A DNA stretch of 64,000 nt from Caecitellus pseudoparvulus (lineage: Eukaryota > Bigyra: Bicosoecida): the NCBI GenBank assembly GCA_965644315.1, contig CBFFRQ010000069.1, positions 496,001 through 560,000 of the forward strand, written 5' to 3'. A program made the translations under genes and the position numbers. Under the pieces are notes generated by a model that ran no database searches, was not told where the DNA came from, and was given only the letters and a program-made list of their open reading frames with translations. Of this stretch, positions 19,640 to 30,200 are shown one piece after another. Position 1 is the stretch's first letter; each line of letters opens with the position of its first letter.

Positions 19640-19872
19640 CCTGGCCTGAGCCGGCCTGCACGGTGGACAGAAGTGAAGCTGTGCAAGCACGTGCGCGGGG
19701 AAACTGAGCACCAAAAGGCATGCTGCGGACACTCTGAATTGGTGCTTTTTATGCTGCCGCTCGCTGCGAGCTCTCACCCTGAGCCCCCCCCTTGCACAGC
19801 AGGCCAAGTGCCGCTGGCACTTCACGCCGAGGGTACGCATTGCCAGCCTCGAAGGCGTTGGAGGTGCACGCT

Positions 19873-22800
19873 TCACGTGCCTGAGACCCCTTTAGTACTT
19901 GAAGGCTTGGGCTGTGGCGGAAGTGGAGGGCGTACGGCAGGGGGCATCTGCCGAGCACTGCCCACGCTTGCACGCTTTCGTTGGGTAGATGCGGGTTTGG
20001 GCTTGCTGGGCGGTGGAGGGGGGGCACAGGCTGCAGCGGCAGCTGAATGCTTGTCCTTTCCACTGGCTTCTGCGCCCGTTTCCGTGGAAGCCGCGGCAGC
20101 GGCTTCCATCTCGCGCTCTATTGCGCGGGCACTCGGCAGCAGGTTGCTCAAGAAAGTGAGCAAGACGCTGTACACCTTCCCTGCTGCCGCAGGACCGGGG
20201 CTTTCTCCAAAGTACTTTGCCAGGCGCTGCTCAAGCTGGGCTGCTTGTTCGCATTGTTCACGAATGTCGTTGGCCAGCGAGGCATGCGTTGAAGCGAACG
20301 CTTCCATCCGAGCTGCGAACGCATTTGCAACTGCAGGGGACACTGCCTGTTTTACATCCACACTGGGCTTCGCTCGCGAAGCCTTCGCCTTGCTAGCTTT
20401 CTTCTTCGCTTTCTTCAGAGCTGCTGCACGGATGCTTGCGAGGAGTGCTGCCTGGGGACCCCCTGCCCCACAGCCGCCGCTGGCCTCTGCAGCTGGGCTG
20501 CCTTTCCCCTCGCTTTCATCCTGCTGTCCCTTGTCTTCGCCGCACCCCTGGCCCGCAGGTGCAGCTGAAGGAGCACAGGCCTTGCTTTGAGCTTCCTTTA
20601 CCAACTTTGCCTCACGCTGCGCGCCTTCCACTTGACGAATAGCGGTTTCCAAGGTCGCACGTGTGTCCGACATGGACACTCGCTTGGCTTTGGACAGGAC
20701 CTGCATCAGCTCTTGCGCAGCTGCAGCCAGGGGAAGCCTCTGCTTTACCACGACAGTGCGCACGACATAGTCCATCAGACTCGTCTTCTTGTCGGCGGCC
20801 TTGGTGGTCGTCAACCTCAAGAGTGACTCCACCGCAAAGCCCGCAGCCTCGCCTTGGGCGGTGCCTTCGTTCATCACGTTGCCGACAGCAAGAGTCGTAG
20901 CGAGCAATGCCTTCAAGTGCTCTGATTGCATGAGCTTCTTGCAGGCATTTCGAACGACTTCGATTTCTTGGGATGCCTTCTGCAGTGCTGGCTCCACGTA
21001 GTGTTCTGCCAGAGCGGCGCGGGTGATGTGGGCGAATCTTGGGATTGCCCGGGCCTGATCGAACCACCTCTCCACAGGACCAAGTGCCTTTCGATTGCCT
21101 CGAAAAGCACTGAGAACCTTCTCCTCGCTGGGCGTTGGAAGTAAATCGAGCAGTGCCTCCATCTGCAAGGGCGTCAGGGATCCCTCAGCTGTTGACCCCA
21201 TGACAGCTTCTGCGACACCGCGCGCACCCTTGAAGTGCTTAAACTGCGCCAACCCAATGCCAGCATTGTAAGCACGCTTGGAATCAATGAGATGGACGGT
21301 CTTGGGTGTGCTTGGAGCCCGGGCTTTTGTGGCTGGGGCTGGCTTCTTGCTTGCCTTCTTCGCGAACATGCTCTCTAACTCCGCGACTTGCTCTGAGTCA
21401 AGCGCTGCTATTGAGCTGGGTGCTTTGTTTCGATCAGATGCCCAGACAGAATCAGCTACGTCTGTCGTTGCCAATGGAATCCAGTGCAACTTCAGAAGAG
21501 GCACCCGCGACCTTCGCTTGCGGGCGGCTGCCTGCGCATCGGCGTCCGGCTTGGCTGGTGCTGGGCCTGTCGGCGTGGGCCTCGTCGCAGTGCGGGGCTT
21601 GCTTGTCAGCGAGTCGGCTTCATGTGCACTTTTTGCAAAGGCACGAATGAACTCGTCGATGAGTGCTTGGCTCTGTCCGTCTTGAATCATTTTGCCTTTG
21701 GCGGCGCCAAGTGGAATGCCCAGCTTCAGCATCTTGCTGTACTTGGCAAGAACTGGGTGCTCAAGAAGTAACTTTTCCTTGCTTTTCGGTCCTGTTTCGG
21801 CAGAGTTTGCCTTTTTGCTTGTCTGTGGCCCGCTGTCAGCACTAGGCTTGCTGTCGCCGCCCTGCTGGCCCTGGCCAGCTTGTCCACCTGGGCTGTCGCG
21901 AAGCGCAGCTTTTCCATGCTCCCTCATGAACACCGACACTGCGCTCGTAAATGCAGCAGCAGAACTGCTCTCCATCTCATCCATTTTTAACTTGCTTTCA
22001 ACTGCGGGCGCAGGGATGCCCATGCGCAGCATCCGGACGTACTTGTCAAACTTTGGATCCAGCAGCAACGCAAAGCGTGCATCCTCCCGCCAAGAGCTCG
22101 GCGGGCGATCTGAACTTGGGTTTGGTTTGCGTTTTTCCGCGAATGTGCCCAAACCCTCTCCCATAGGAGCTTCACAAGGCACCTGTGGAGCGGCTGGTAC
22201 GGAATCTTGAATGCCGGCCAAGCAACGAGTTTGGGTCGACTCAGTGCCAGATTCTTTGGGTGGTATCACAACGGAGACCGCACAAGCTTCACTGCTTGAG
22301 CTTGGATGCTGCCGAGACTGCCCAACATGCTCGGCTTGTTTCAGGGAATCTGCTCGCTGCTCTGACCCAAGTTTTTGGTGCGGCAGCGCAGCTGCCTGCT
22401 CTACCGAACCACACCTGGCTGGTGCTTGACCGCCTTCAGACCCGCCGCCATGGTCGACATCCACGGCTGCATAGACACTTGGACCAACGGTGCACGTTTG
22501 GGGTGCTGAATGGTTTGAAGAGGGCTCAGAGTGTGCAAGGTGTTCTTGATGATCAACGCGCTCTGCCAAAAAGACAGACTGAGCTGGCACTGCAACATGC
22601 TCCTTGACGCTTCGACGCGGGAGCGCTTGTGCTTTCCCCTCTTCAACTTCTGGTGCAATTTCCTCTACTCCCCATGCTGGTATGTCACTTTGGGCTCCCC
22701 AAGATGCAGTTCCTGCGCTCTGGGTTGCTTCTGAAGACCAAAACTCCCACCCACCCACGTCCCAGTCCCAGTAGTACCACGTGCGATGCTCCTCGTCAAA

Positions 22801-24819
22801 ATAGTACTCATAGCCATCCTCGGCGACAACACCACCGTGCTCCCCATATTCCTCTCCGTTCACCCCTTGGCATGAAGTCATTTCCATAGCTCCTGCCGTG
22901 CTTGTCTCGTATGGCGCAGCCGCGTGGGGTACGGAGGACGTATTCTGACGGGAATGCCGCGCGGAGCTTGCTCCATCCCAAGCTTGAGGAGTTGCCATGA
23001 TGCTGGAAGTGGAAATCAAGGCTGGTTCGAGGTCGATCTGGTCCCTAATTTCCCCCGAGACAGGGTTCTCAAACCAGACTGTCTCCGCGCCGCCGAACCC
23101 CACAGTGCAGTGTCGAATCCATGATGACCCTGACAGAGCAGGACGCTCAGTCCTGTCTGGAGTGCACGGTCCGAAGTGCTGCTCATCCGTGCGCACAGAA
23201 CCACCCCCTTCAATTCTTGCCTTGTCGGACAAAGCATGCGGACTCAGTGGAGGAGGGCTTGCAACATGCAAGTCCAGCCCCCCGAGAATGCCGCGCTTGG
23301 GTGCTGTGGAAGTCAACTTCTTCCAAGGCGAAGCTGGTGCCCTGTCTTGGTGAGGTTTTGTCTTGCTTCTGCGTCTCTCTCGTTCCGCAGCGTGGTCTCG
23401 GCTCGTGGAGACCGGGGCGGATTGCTGCCGATGCACTGGAACTGCAACCTTGCCAGCCCCTCGCTTTCTCTCTGGCCGTGCAGCCCGCAGTATGTGCTCT
23501 TCTTGTACAGAGGAAAGACGCTCTGCGATATCCTCATGGCCATGTGCCTCCGCCAGATCACATGGGGCAGCCCCTGCCGCATCCACAATGCTGGGGTCGG
23601 CGCCAACATCCAGCAATGTCTCCACCATGTCATAGTCGCCGCCCATGGCTGCGTAGTGGAGTGGCACCCTTGAGAAGTTGTCTCCGGCAAATAGACATGC
23701 CTTGCCACCATGCTCAAGGAGGATTTCAGCACACTGGGCATGGTGCTGGTCTGTCTTTAGGGGAAGTGGCGCTTTGGGTGTAGCTTGACCGGGCCAGTCC
23801 ATTGCTGTCCTCGCATGGTACGGGAAGCTACCAATTGCCCCAGGATTTCCAGCGCACAGCGCGGCAATGTGAAGCGGCGATCGGCCGTCCCCGTCCAGCT
23901 GGTCTGCTGAACCCCCTGCTTGCAGAAGCATGTGCAGAATGGATACGTCCCCACGCTTGGCGGCAAGGTGCACCGCTGTGCGATTCTTGTCATCTTTGCA
24001 GCGCAGGTCCACGAACTGCGCTCCTCGCCCCAGGCGGACAGCAGCAGAGAGAAGCACTTTCACGCACTCGGAGCGCCCCCAATCCACGGCTACCTGCAGT
24101 GCTGTCTGTCCCCAGCTGCTGTGGGGGTCGACAAGCGCTCCCTTCACAATGAGCTCCGTCACCGCACCAGAGTTGCCCACTCTGCATGCAAAAAGTAGTG
24201 GCGTGTCTCCAGATATAGAGTCCGATGAGTGCATGAGTCCAGCCTCCGCTTGCAGCACTTGCAACATGGCTGCCAGTCGCCCGTGCCGAATGTGCTCCCA
24301 CAAGGTTTGCCTGAGCTGCTCCACAGCTTGGCCCGACGCACCCGCCCCGCAACAGGGTGACAAGAGGGCACTGATTCCATGTTGCCATTGAAGCCGCTCT
24401 TCTTCAGAGCTGCAGACGATGTCGACGGTGCGGTCCTTCGCCACGATGGAGAAGCACTCCCGTGGATCAAGGGCCGCCTTCCCAGTCACGTGTGCTTCCT
24501 TGAACACGGGTGTCGCAATTCCTTGCCTCACCTCCTGGACATGGACCAAGTCAAGGAATGTTGGGGCGGAAGTGAGCCTCTTTGCAGGGTCGTGCCACTT
24601 GAGTGTCCAAGCTCCAGGCAGAGTGGAGGCAGACCACTTGTTACCGCCAGCGCCCTGCTGTACCACCTGAAAAAAGCGAGAGTCAAGTTGGCTCGGCCGA
24701 GATCGTCGTACCTTTCGCAAATGACTGCCTCGTTTCACCACTTCGATCGCGCCTACGCCCTGAGCCAGTTGCACTTGCTCACGCAGTCCGGAACCACTGC
24801 CACCTTCACACCTCGCCAT
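19873..24819 (-). CDS. Multidomain formin: PH, ankyrin repeats, WASHC3-like motifs, FH2
   Basis: Actin-nucleating formin of 1,648 residues from ATG 24819. Residues about 27-158 form a PH domain (SRFFQVVQQGAGG ... SSEEERLQWQHGISALL), expected to bind membrane lipid. Ankyrin repeats occupy about 200-440 (NRTAVHLAAKRGDVSILHML, SPLHIAAL, VPLHYAAMGGDYDMVETLL). Two related motifs, DPKFDKYVRMLRMGIPAPAV and HPVLAKYSKMLKLGIPLGAA, resemble the WASHC3/CCDC53 (DUF2360) motif. The FH2 domain spans about 1100-1405, with LLKLHWIPL, FKHFKGARGVAEAV, LLPTPSEEKVL and ALLATTLAVGNVMNEGT. A conventional FH1 polyproline segment is missing before FH2; proline runs (APPPPPSKPKP, RPPLPPQPKP) lie in the C-terminal tail instead. 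The same frame is open upstream to 25215 without ATG, so a 5' exon is possible. Confidence 0.92.
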   Translation of the reverse strand: MARCEGGSGSGLREQVQLAQGVGAIEVVKRGSHLRKVRRSRPSQLDSRFFQVVQQGAGGNKWSASTLPGAWTLKWHDPAKRLTSAPTFLDLVHVQEVRQGIATPVFKEAHVTGKAALDPRECFSIVAKDRTVDIVCSSEEERLQWQHGISALLSPCCGAGASGQAVEQLRQTLWEHIRHGRLAAMLQVLQAEAGLMHSSDSISGDTPLLFACRVGNSGAVTELIVKGALVDPHSSWGQTALQVAVDWGRSECVKVLLSAAVRLGRGAQFVDLRCKDDKNRTAVHLAAKRGDVSILHMLLQAGGSADQLDGDGRSPLHIAALCAGNPGAIGSFPYHARTAMDWPGQATPKAPLPLKTDQHHAQCAEILLEHGGKACLFAGDNFSRVPLHYAAMGGDYDMVETLLDVGADPSIVDAAGAAPCDLAEAHGHEDIAERLSSVQEEHILRAARPERKRGAGKVAVPVHRQQSAPVSTSRDHAAERERRRSKTKPHQDRAPASPWKKLTSTAPKRGILGGLDLHVASPPPLSPHALSDKARIEGGGSVRTDEQHFGPCTPDRTERPALSGSSWIRHCTVGFGGAETVWFENPVSGEIRDQIDLEPALISTSSIMATPQAWDGASSARHSRQNTSSVPHAAAPYETSTAGAMEMTSCQGVNGEEYGEHGGVVAEDGYEYYFDEEHRTWYYWDWDVGGWEFWSSEATQSAGTASWGAQSDIPAWGVEEIAPEVEEGKAQALPRRSVKEHVAVPAQSVFLAERVDHQEHLAHSEPSSNHSAPQTCTVGPSVYAAVDVDHGGGSEGGQAPARCGSVEQAAALPHQKLGSEQRADSLKQAEHVGQSRQHPSSSSEACAVSVVIPPKESGTESTQTRCLAGIQDSVPAAPQVPCEAPMGEGLGTFAEKRKPNPSSDRPPSSWREDARFALLLDPKFDKYVRMLRMGIPAPAVESKLKMDEMESSSAAAFTSAVSVFMREHGKAALRDSPGGQAGQGQQGGDSKPSADSGPQTSKKANSAETGPKSKEKLLLEHPVLAKYSKMLKLGIPLGAAKGKMIQDGQSQALIDEFIRAFAKSAHEADSLTSKPRTATRPTPTGPAPAKPDADAQAAARKRRSRVPLLKLHWIPLATTDVADSVWASDRNKAPSSIAALDSEQVAELESMFAKKASKKPAPATKARAPSTPKTVHLIDSKRAYNAGIGLAQFKHFKGARGVAEAVMGSTAEGSLTPLQMEALLDLLPTPSEEKVLSAFRGNRKALGPVERWFDQARAIPRFAHITRAALAEHYVEPALQKASQEIEVVRNACKKLMQSEHLKALLATTLAVGNVMNEGTAQGEAAGFAVESLLRLTTTKAADKKTSLMDYVVRTVVVKQRLPLAAAAQELMQVLSKAKRVSMSDTRATLETAIRQVEGAQREAKLVKEAQSKACAPSAAPAGQGCGEDKGQQDESEGKGSPAAEASGGCGAGGPQAALLASIRAAALKKAKKKASKAKASRAKPSVDVKQAVSPAVANAFAARMEAFASTHASLANDIREQCEQAAQLEQRLAKYFGESPGPAAAGKVYSVLLTFLSNLLPSARAIEREMEAAAAASTETGAEASGKDKHSAAAAACAPPPPPSKPKPASTQRKRASVGSARQMPPAVRPPLPPQPKPSSTKGVSGT

Positions 24820-25562
24820 GCTCTGTTGAGTAAGATCTCCGGCCCCGGGCCTGGGCTCAGCTGATGCACTGCTCGTAGCAGAGCCCAAGATGGGTTCGAC
24901 TCTAGAATTCTTCGTGACATGAAATTCCGCGACTTGGCACTGCCTGGGAGCAGAGTGGACTGCGGCAGTCGCTTCCGCAGACGCTTCCACGACTTCCAAA
25001 GAGCTGCACTCTGCTGGCAGACTCTGGCGAACAGGCACCCCTTGGACAGTACAGCATGTATGCTCATGATGTGTTTCACTCTTATTGTCATATTCTCCAA
25101 TGGCACTCAGAGGAACCACTGCAGCTCGTGAATGGCGCCCGCGCTGCACACTGCGTTGATGGCCGTTTGTGCCCTGGCTCTCAGGAGACACTGGGGCTGA
25201 CCCGCGCGCAAGCACTGTGGGAAAGAGAGGCTACTAGTGCAACGAATGCACCCCGGCCTTTGTGTGGCTGTAACGTACTTGCTCGGTTGAATTCTCTGGG
25301 GCAACAAGCTTGCAGTCGGTTCTCAAGCGCAGGACACAACGCAAATGAAACGCCAGGGCAATGCGCGCCTTCGACAAAAACAAGGAGGGAGGAAGAAAGA
25401 ATCCGTCGATATTACGTGTGCCAAGTCGTACGCAGGCAATCTTCACACTTCCATCAGCATCGCAGGGAATTTGTGCTGTGTCAGCATTGAGGGAGCACGC
25501 CGTCCCCTTGCGCACGAGGCACGCGTGTCCTACCACTGCGCGGAGAAATAGCACCGCTCCAA
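24820..25562. other. Divergent upstream region of formin and the 25563 gene, partly open in the formin frame
   Basis: This stretch lies between the formin ATG (24819) and the plus-strand gene at 25563. The formin frame remains free of stops up to 25215 and reads like protein (VPVRQSLPAECSSLEVV), so part of it may be a further coding segment joined to an unseen first exon. The remainder is probably promoter and leader; no motif is recognised. Confidence 0.4.
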
Positions 25563-27212
25563 ATGAGCGCACGCAAAGTGTTCCCTGGCAAAGAGCAAGG
25601 TGCTGCCAAAAGTCGCAGCTCGCCGGTTTCTCGCAAGCAGCAGTCCACGGTGACTTGGGCAGCCGCCAAGTCTCTGCGAAGCCTACGGAACCCTGCAACT
25701 TTTCGAGACTTGCCCGACTTTGGAACTGGAGCTATCACCAGCTCCGAGATCAAGAAGCACGCTTGGTCCGGCGAAGGCTGTAGGGCGCCAGGACAGGAAG
25801 GACACCGGGCCTGGAGCAGCCCGCTCAAATTCCGCGTTGATCCGCAAGCTCAAGTCAACATCGCGACTGCTACTCAGCACCGGACTGCGCCCAAGGATGG
25901 AGCCTTTACCTTTCGGGTTGAAAGTCCTTCCTCCACATGGGGGCCAGCGCACAGAGCTGGTCCCCAGTCCGGCCGAACAACCTCCTTCGCTCACCAAGCT
26001 ACCAGTGTGCAACGAGGGCAGCGAATGACCCAGCCCGCACAAGGCTCTCCAGCAGCCCATGACCTCCAAGCACAAAGGAGGGCCAGGCGAAGACTGCACA
26101 CGGCTCCGTCAGTTGTGTGCAGACCAAGAAATCAGAGCAACCGCCGCTCCAACAGCCTCTTGCCTGTCTCCAGCCTCTTTGCGAGCCCCGAGAAAGAAAG
26201 AAGGAGTTCTCCACATGCAACGCCTCCTCGGGTGGTGGATGAAACTCTTGACATGGTGGTTACAGGGGTCGTTCCAAGCTCAATCGTGATGGGGAGCGGT
26301 GCGGAAGCTGGCTTACAAGCTGATGCCTTGTTGCCTTCGCCAGTTCGACCATCCTCTGCTGTGCCCCCACCTTCAGCTCTCTCCAAGCACAGGAAGTTCG
26401 CTGTCGACACTTTCGCATCTGTGGCTTGTGCATCACTCATCACACGAGAGTTTGAAGAAACTAACCTTGGCCACGCGCCCAGTGTGCAAGACCAACCGAC
26501 AGCAGTCCACGGCTCGTACTCGGACCTGGTGCCACCGCGCTCTGCACTTGCCAAGCCCGTCAAACAAGCTCCACAGCGCACGAAACTCCAAGAGCTGAGC
26601 CGCCCAGCACGCAAGGGGCGCTCTGAATCCTGGCGAAACTTGGTCCTTCGGGGTCGCAAGTCCAAGCAAGTGAGCCGGGGGACAGCTGCGGCAGGAGCTA
26701 CGCAGCAGTCACAAGGGGTCATATCTGACCACTCAGCCTTTTCCCCCGATAGCAGTTTTGATTGCTCGCCGCGGGTTCGCCGCGGCTCTGACTTTTGGCG
26801 CGAGTTGGACAGGTTCCACGCATCGGACACAGCAGGCAGGGGACAGAACTGCCCCGCGCATACCACGCCCGCGCCCACCGAACCACAACTGGAAGACTCC
26901 AGCCAGCAAAGGACGCGAGAGCTCCCATCGCCGCATGATTTGCAGGTCTTAATGCTGCAGGGGTCTTTGTCCAGCTCATCGCGTTTGGGACGTGGTCCAC
27001 GTGGCACCCAAGCATGCTCCCCGTTGCCCGCATGGGCACCTTGCTGGCGACCAGGCGGCTCGTTCAAGCCTGCACTTGGACCCCCCCTTCAAGTCGAGAA
27101 ACACGGTGCATTGGAGGGCTCAGGGTGCAGCACGCCCTGGACTCCTCAGCAGAGCCCCCAGCTAGACTTGTGCGGCTGGCAATCAACTTCTGAGTCGGAG
27201 GCCGACATCTGA
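25563..27212 (+). CDS. Disordered protein of unknown function
   Basis: Single open frame of 549 residues from ATG 25563, opening MSARKVFPGKEQGA. I do not recognise it. It is rich in Ser, Pro, Arg and Gln with no membrane helix, and has short basic-hydrophobic blocks such as SWRNLVLRGRKSKQV and SDFWRELDRFH that could be linear binding motifs. It is convergent with the anoctamin gene with only 56 bp between stop codons. Its length, intact frame and position filling a gap between two certain genes support it as real; a function cannot be assigned. Confidence 0.65.
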   Translation: MSARKVFPGKEQGAAKSRSSPVSRKQQSTVTWAAAKSLRSLRNPATFRDLPDFGTGAITSSEIKKHAWSGEGCRAPGQEGHRAWSSPLKFRVDPQAQVNIATATQHRTAPKDGAFTFRVESPSSTWGPAHRAGPQSGRTTSFAHQATSVQRGQRMTQPAQGSPAAHDLQAQRRARRRLHTAPSVVCRPRNQSNRRSNSLLPVSSLFASPEKERRSSPHATPPRVVDETLDMVVTGVVPSSIVMGSGAEAGLQADALLPSPVRPSSAVPPPSALSKHRKFAVDTFASVACASLITREFEETNLGHAPSVQDQPTAVHGSYSDLVPPRSALAKPVKQAPQRTKLQELSRPARKGRSESWRNLVLRGRKSKQVSRGTAAAGATQQSQGVISDHSAFSPDSSFDCSPRVRRGSDFWRELDRFHASDTAGRGQNCPAHTTPAPTEPQLEDSSQQRTRELPSPHDLQVLMLQGSLSSSSRLGRGPRGTQACSPLPAWAPCWRPGGSFKPALGPPLQVEKHGALEGSGCSTPWTPQQSPQLDLCGWQSTSESEADI

Positions 27213-27268
27213 GCAATGGCGCGGGCCTCCGGGCACTGTTCAGTTGGAGATACTCCAAAACGCTGTCA

Positions 27269-30200
27269 TCAAGAGTCTGCAGGCTCAACTTCATCATCCT
27301 CTGAGTCCCCTTCCCCCCGCCTGACATGGGCACCGTATTCATCAGAGGACTTCAGCAAGTAGTACCGCTCTCTGAAGCGGTCCTCCAGAACAGCAGCTGG
27401 CGTATCCGGAATGACACGCCTCAAGAACAACTTCAGTGCGATGATGATGTGCTCCCCAAAGACAAGGGCCCAGATGACATCCGAAGTCCCGATGCCAGGC
27501 GCAGCAGACTCCAATCGAGACTTGCCGTCAGCAGAGCGAGTGGAGATGAAGATGGTCATGATGTTTGTGAATACACTGACCACTGATATCACCTGCAGCA
27601 AGATCATCCAGACACCGATTCCACGAGAATCCCTGGCGAACGCCCTGCGCATGATCAGAGCTTTCTGGGCGTCCAGCCGCAGCTCCACAAGATTGTTCAG
27701 CAAACTGGCAGCCGCGGCCAGTGGAAAGGCCGCTGCAAACATTGCAACATAACCAAACTGCGTCACAATCTCCAAGTACTCGTCCAGCAAGTCTTCACGC
27801 TGCTGCCTGCCCACTTCGCTGACAGCGGCATGCAGCCCGTTTAGCTTCATGCCGTCGTACATGTCCACCTGGCCTCGGCGGGATCGACGAACCTTGGCCA
27901 GCGTGCGCAATGTGCGCACCAAGCACTTTTCTGCGTGAGGAGGCGCAGGGGCTGGCGCTGCATCTCCGTCACCGGACTCCCCTCCGCCGTCCGGCCTGTC
28001 GGGTTGACCGCGGCCACCACGAGCCTGGCGACCCTGAGCGAGCAGGTGCATCGCGACGCTGGCCATGAGCTCATCATCTGCATCAGAATCATCTGAATCT
28101 TCAGAGTCGCCGGGAGGTCTGATCGCAGGCAGGGGTGGTTGCTTCACACTGCTGCTCTCCCGGGAATCGTCCTCGGAGTCGCTGCTGGAGCCGGCCAATG
28201 CCATGGTTCGTGCGAGGCTGCGCAGCTCGATGCGCCGTTGCTTCTTCGCCTCGGGAGTGACATGTGGGCCAGCTGCCATGCTGGTGGTGTGCCCGCGAAT
28301 GAGGCTTTTGGCCGCCTTGTCTCTGCCTGGGGCCGGCACGTGCTGCTTCACTTGGCTGGCGCGAGACACCTGAATCAGCCCTACGCTGCCTGCTTGATTC
28401 AAGGAGAAGAGAGCTTGCAGGCGAGCGAGCACTTTTTCGTTCTTGAGGCGTCTATAGCTGTCGAGAGCCCACACGCTGGCAAACTCCTTCACAGCCCCGA
28501 TGGCCTGCCCTGTCAGCAGAATACCACCAAGCTGAGCCCCCAGCCTCTGGAGGTCTTGCAGATAGAAAGCGATGATGAACAGTGCCAAGTATGCGTTCAC
28601 AAACTGCATGGATGCGCGCTTGAGGACGTGAGAAGCATCATAGTCAGCCTGGTGAGCGTGTCGCTCGAAGCGCGTCAGGCATGCGGCCACCTTCGTGAAC
28701 ATGATGTTGATGATGGGGATAACCAGCCCGTTCGCAACGCCACTCACAACAGAAGCCAGCGGAACCCCAAATGCTTTTGACTCAGAGTCGAAGAGTTGGT
28801 CTGGCAGGATGAGCACCGCTGACACTACGGCAACGACCAGCCCGGCCATGAATACCACAGCCAGGCTGGACAGAACGTACCTGCACCGCCTGGTGGATGC
28901 TGGGAAGAAGTACAGCTCATTGTACACTTCCAGGTCACGCCGTAGCTGCTCTGTGAACTGCATCCGGCGAGGATGCAGAGGCCGCATGCCTCGCAGTCCA
29001 AAGACGCCCTCCAGCGTGGAAAGCTGCACGTTGCCACCGTTATCGTCATCGGCTTGCATGTCTGCGATGAACTCCCCACGCAGAGCCATGGATGGCGCCG
29101 CTCCGCCTGCCCCTCCTCCGCCCACGCCGCTTGCACTCCCGTTCTTGTCGTGGTCATCTTCAATGGACCCTGCTGCTGCACCATACACTGCCACCGAGCG
29201 AATGGGGGAGGCCCCAAGCGCACCAACACCCCAAGTGTAGCCAGCTGCTGTGAGGGCGCGAGTGACGTACTCTAGCATGACTGTGGCCCACACGACGGTG
29301 AGCAAGGCATAGATGGCGACGAGCCCATCTTGCTGGGTGATCGCCGCTCCCTCCCAGAGGGGAGTGGTGCGTGTGGGGGAGAAGTACGGCGCAAGGAAGA
29401 CGCCTGCACCCGCTACCGCGGGCGCCAGCAGCCACAGCGTGTACGTCCGCAAGAACAAGAAGTAGAACGCGAGGTAGGTCCCATAGTAGCCGCGGACCAA
29501 GTGCAGCGGCTGGAAGAGAGCGGCACCCAGGGTCGTGTCCCACATGCGCGTGCAGCACGAGCCGCAGCATCGACAGCAGGACCCCGCGCAGCAGCTGCTC
29601 TTGCACCTGCAGCAGCAAAACCAGCAGCCTTTGCGCTGCTCCCGGGCGCGCTGTCGCGCCTTACGGAACTGTGCCGCCACTGCGACGCTAACCATGGATG
29701 ACGTAGCGGAGTCTTGCTCGGCGCCGGGTCCGCTTCGCAGGCTTTGCAAAGCCGCCTGCATGGCTGAGCCGGCTCGGGAAGTTGGGGCCGTGGAGGGCTT
29801 GGGGATGCTCACCCCGACATTTGTGCTGGACTCTTGGCCAGCAACATCGCCGTCTTCTTCGCACTGAGCTGACTTAAGCTGCAGCACGCCAGCATCGTCA
29901 TCATCATCGCCGCTGTCTTGCTGTAAAGCAGTGGCCAAAGCCTGCCCTTGGTGCTCGGCTTCTGAATCCGAAGCTGGCTCGACACTCACGGTCGCAGCAG
30001 TGGATGGTGCGGGCTGGTGCTCTTGAGGCTTGGCTATCTGCGCTTTGGAATCGTGTACAATGGCTTGCTCGGCTTCGCGGGCCCCATGAGCGTCGTCTGC
30101 GCTGGTGAAGAGAGGAATGCTGCTGAGCCAGTCGGAGGCGGGCTTCACTCCCGTCAAGACAGACGACACAACTGCCGCCGACAGACGGTTTCGCAGGAGG

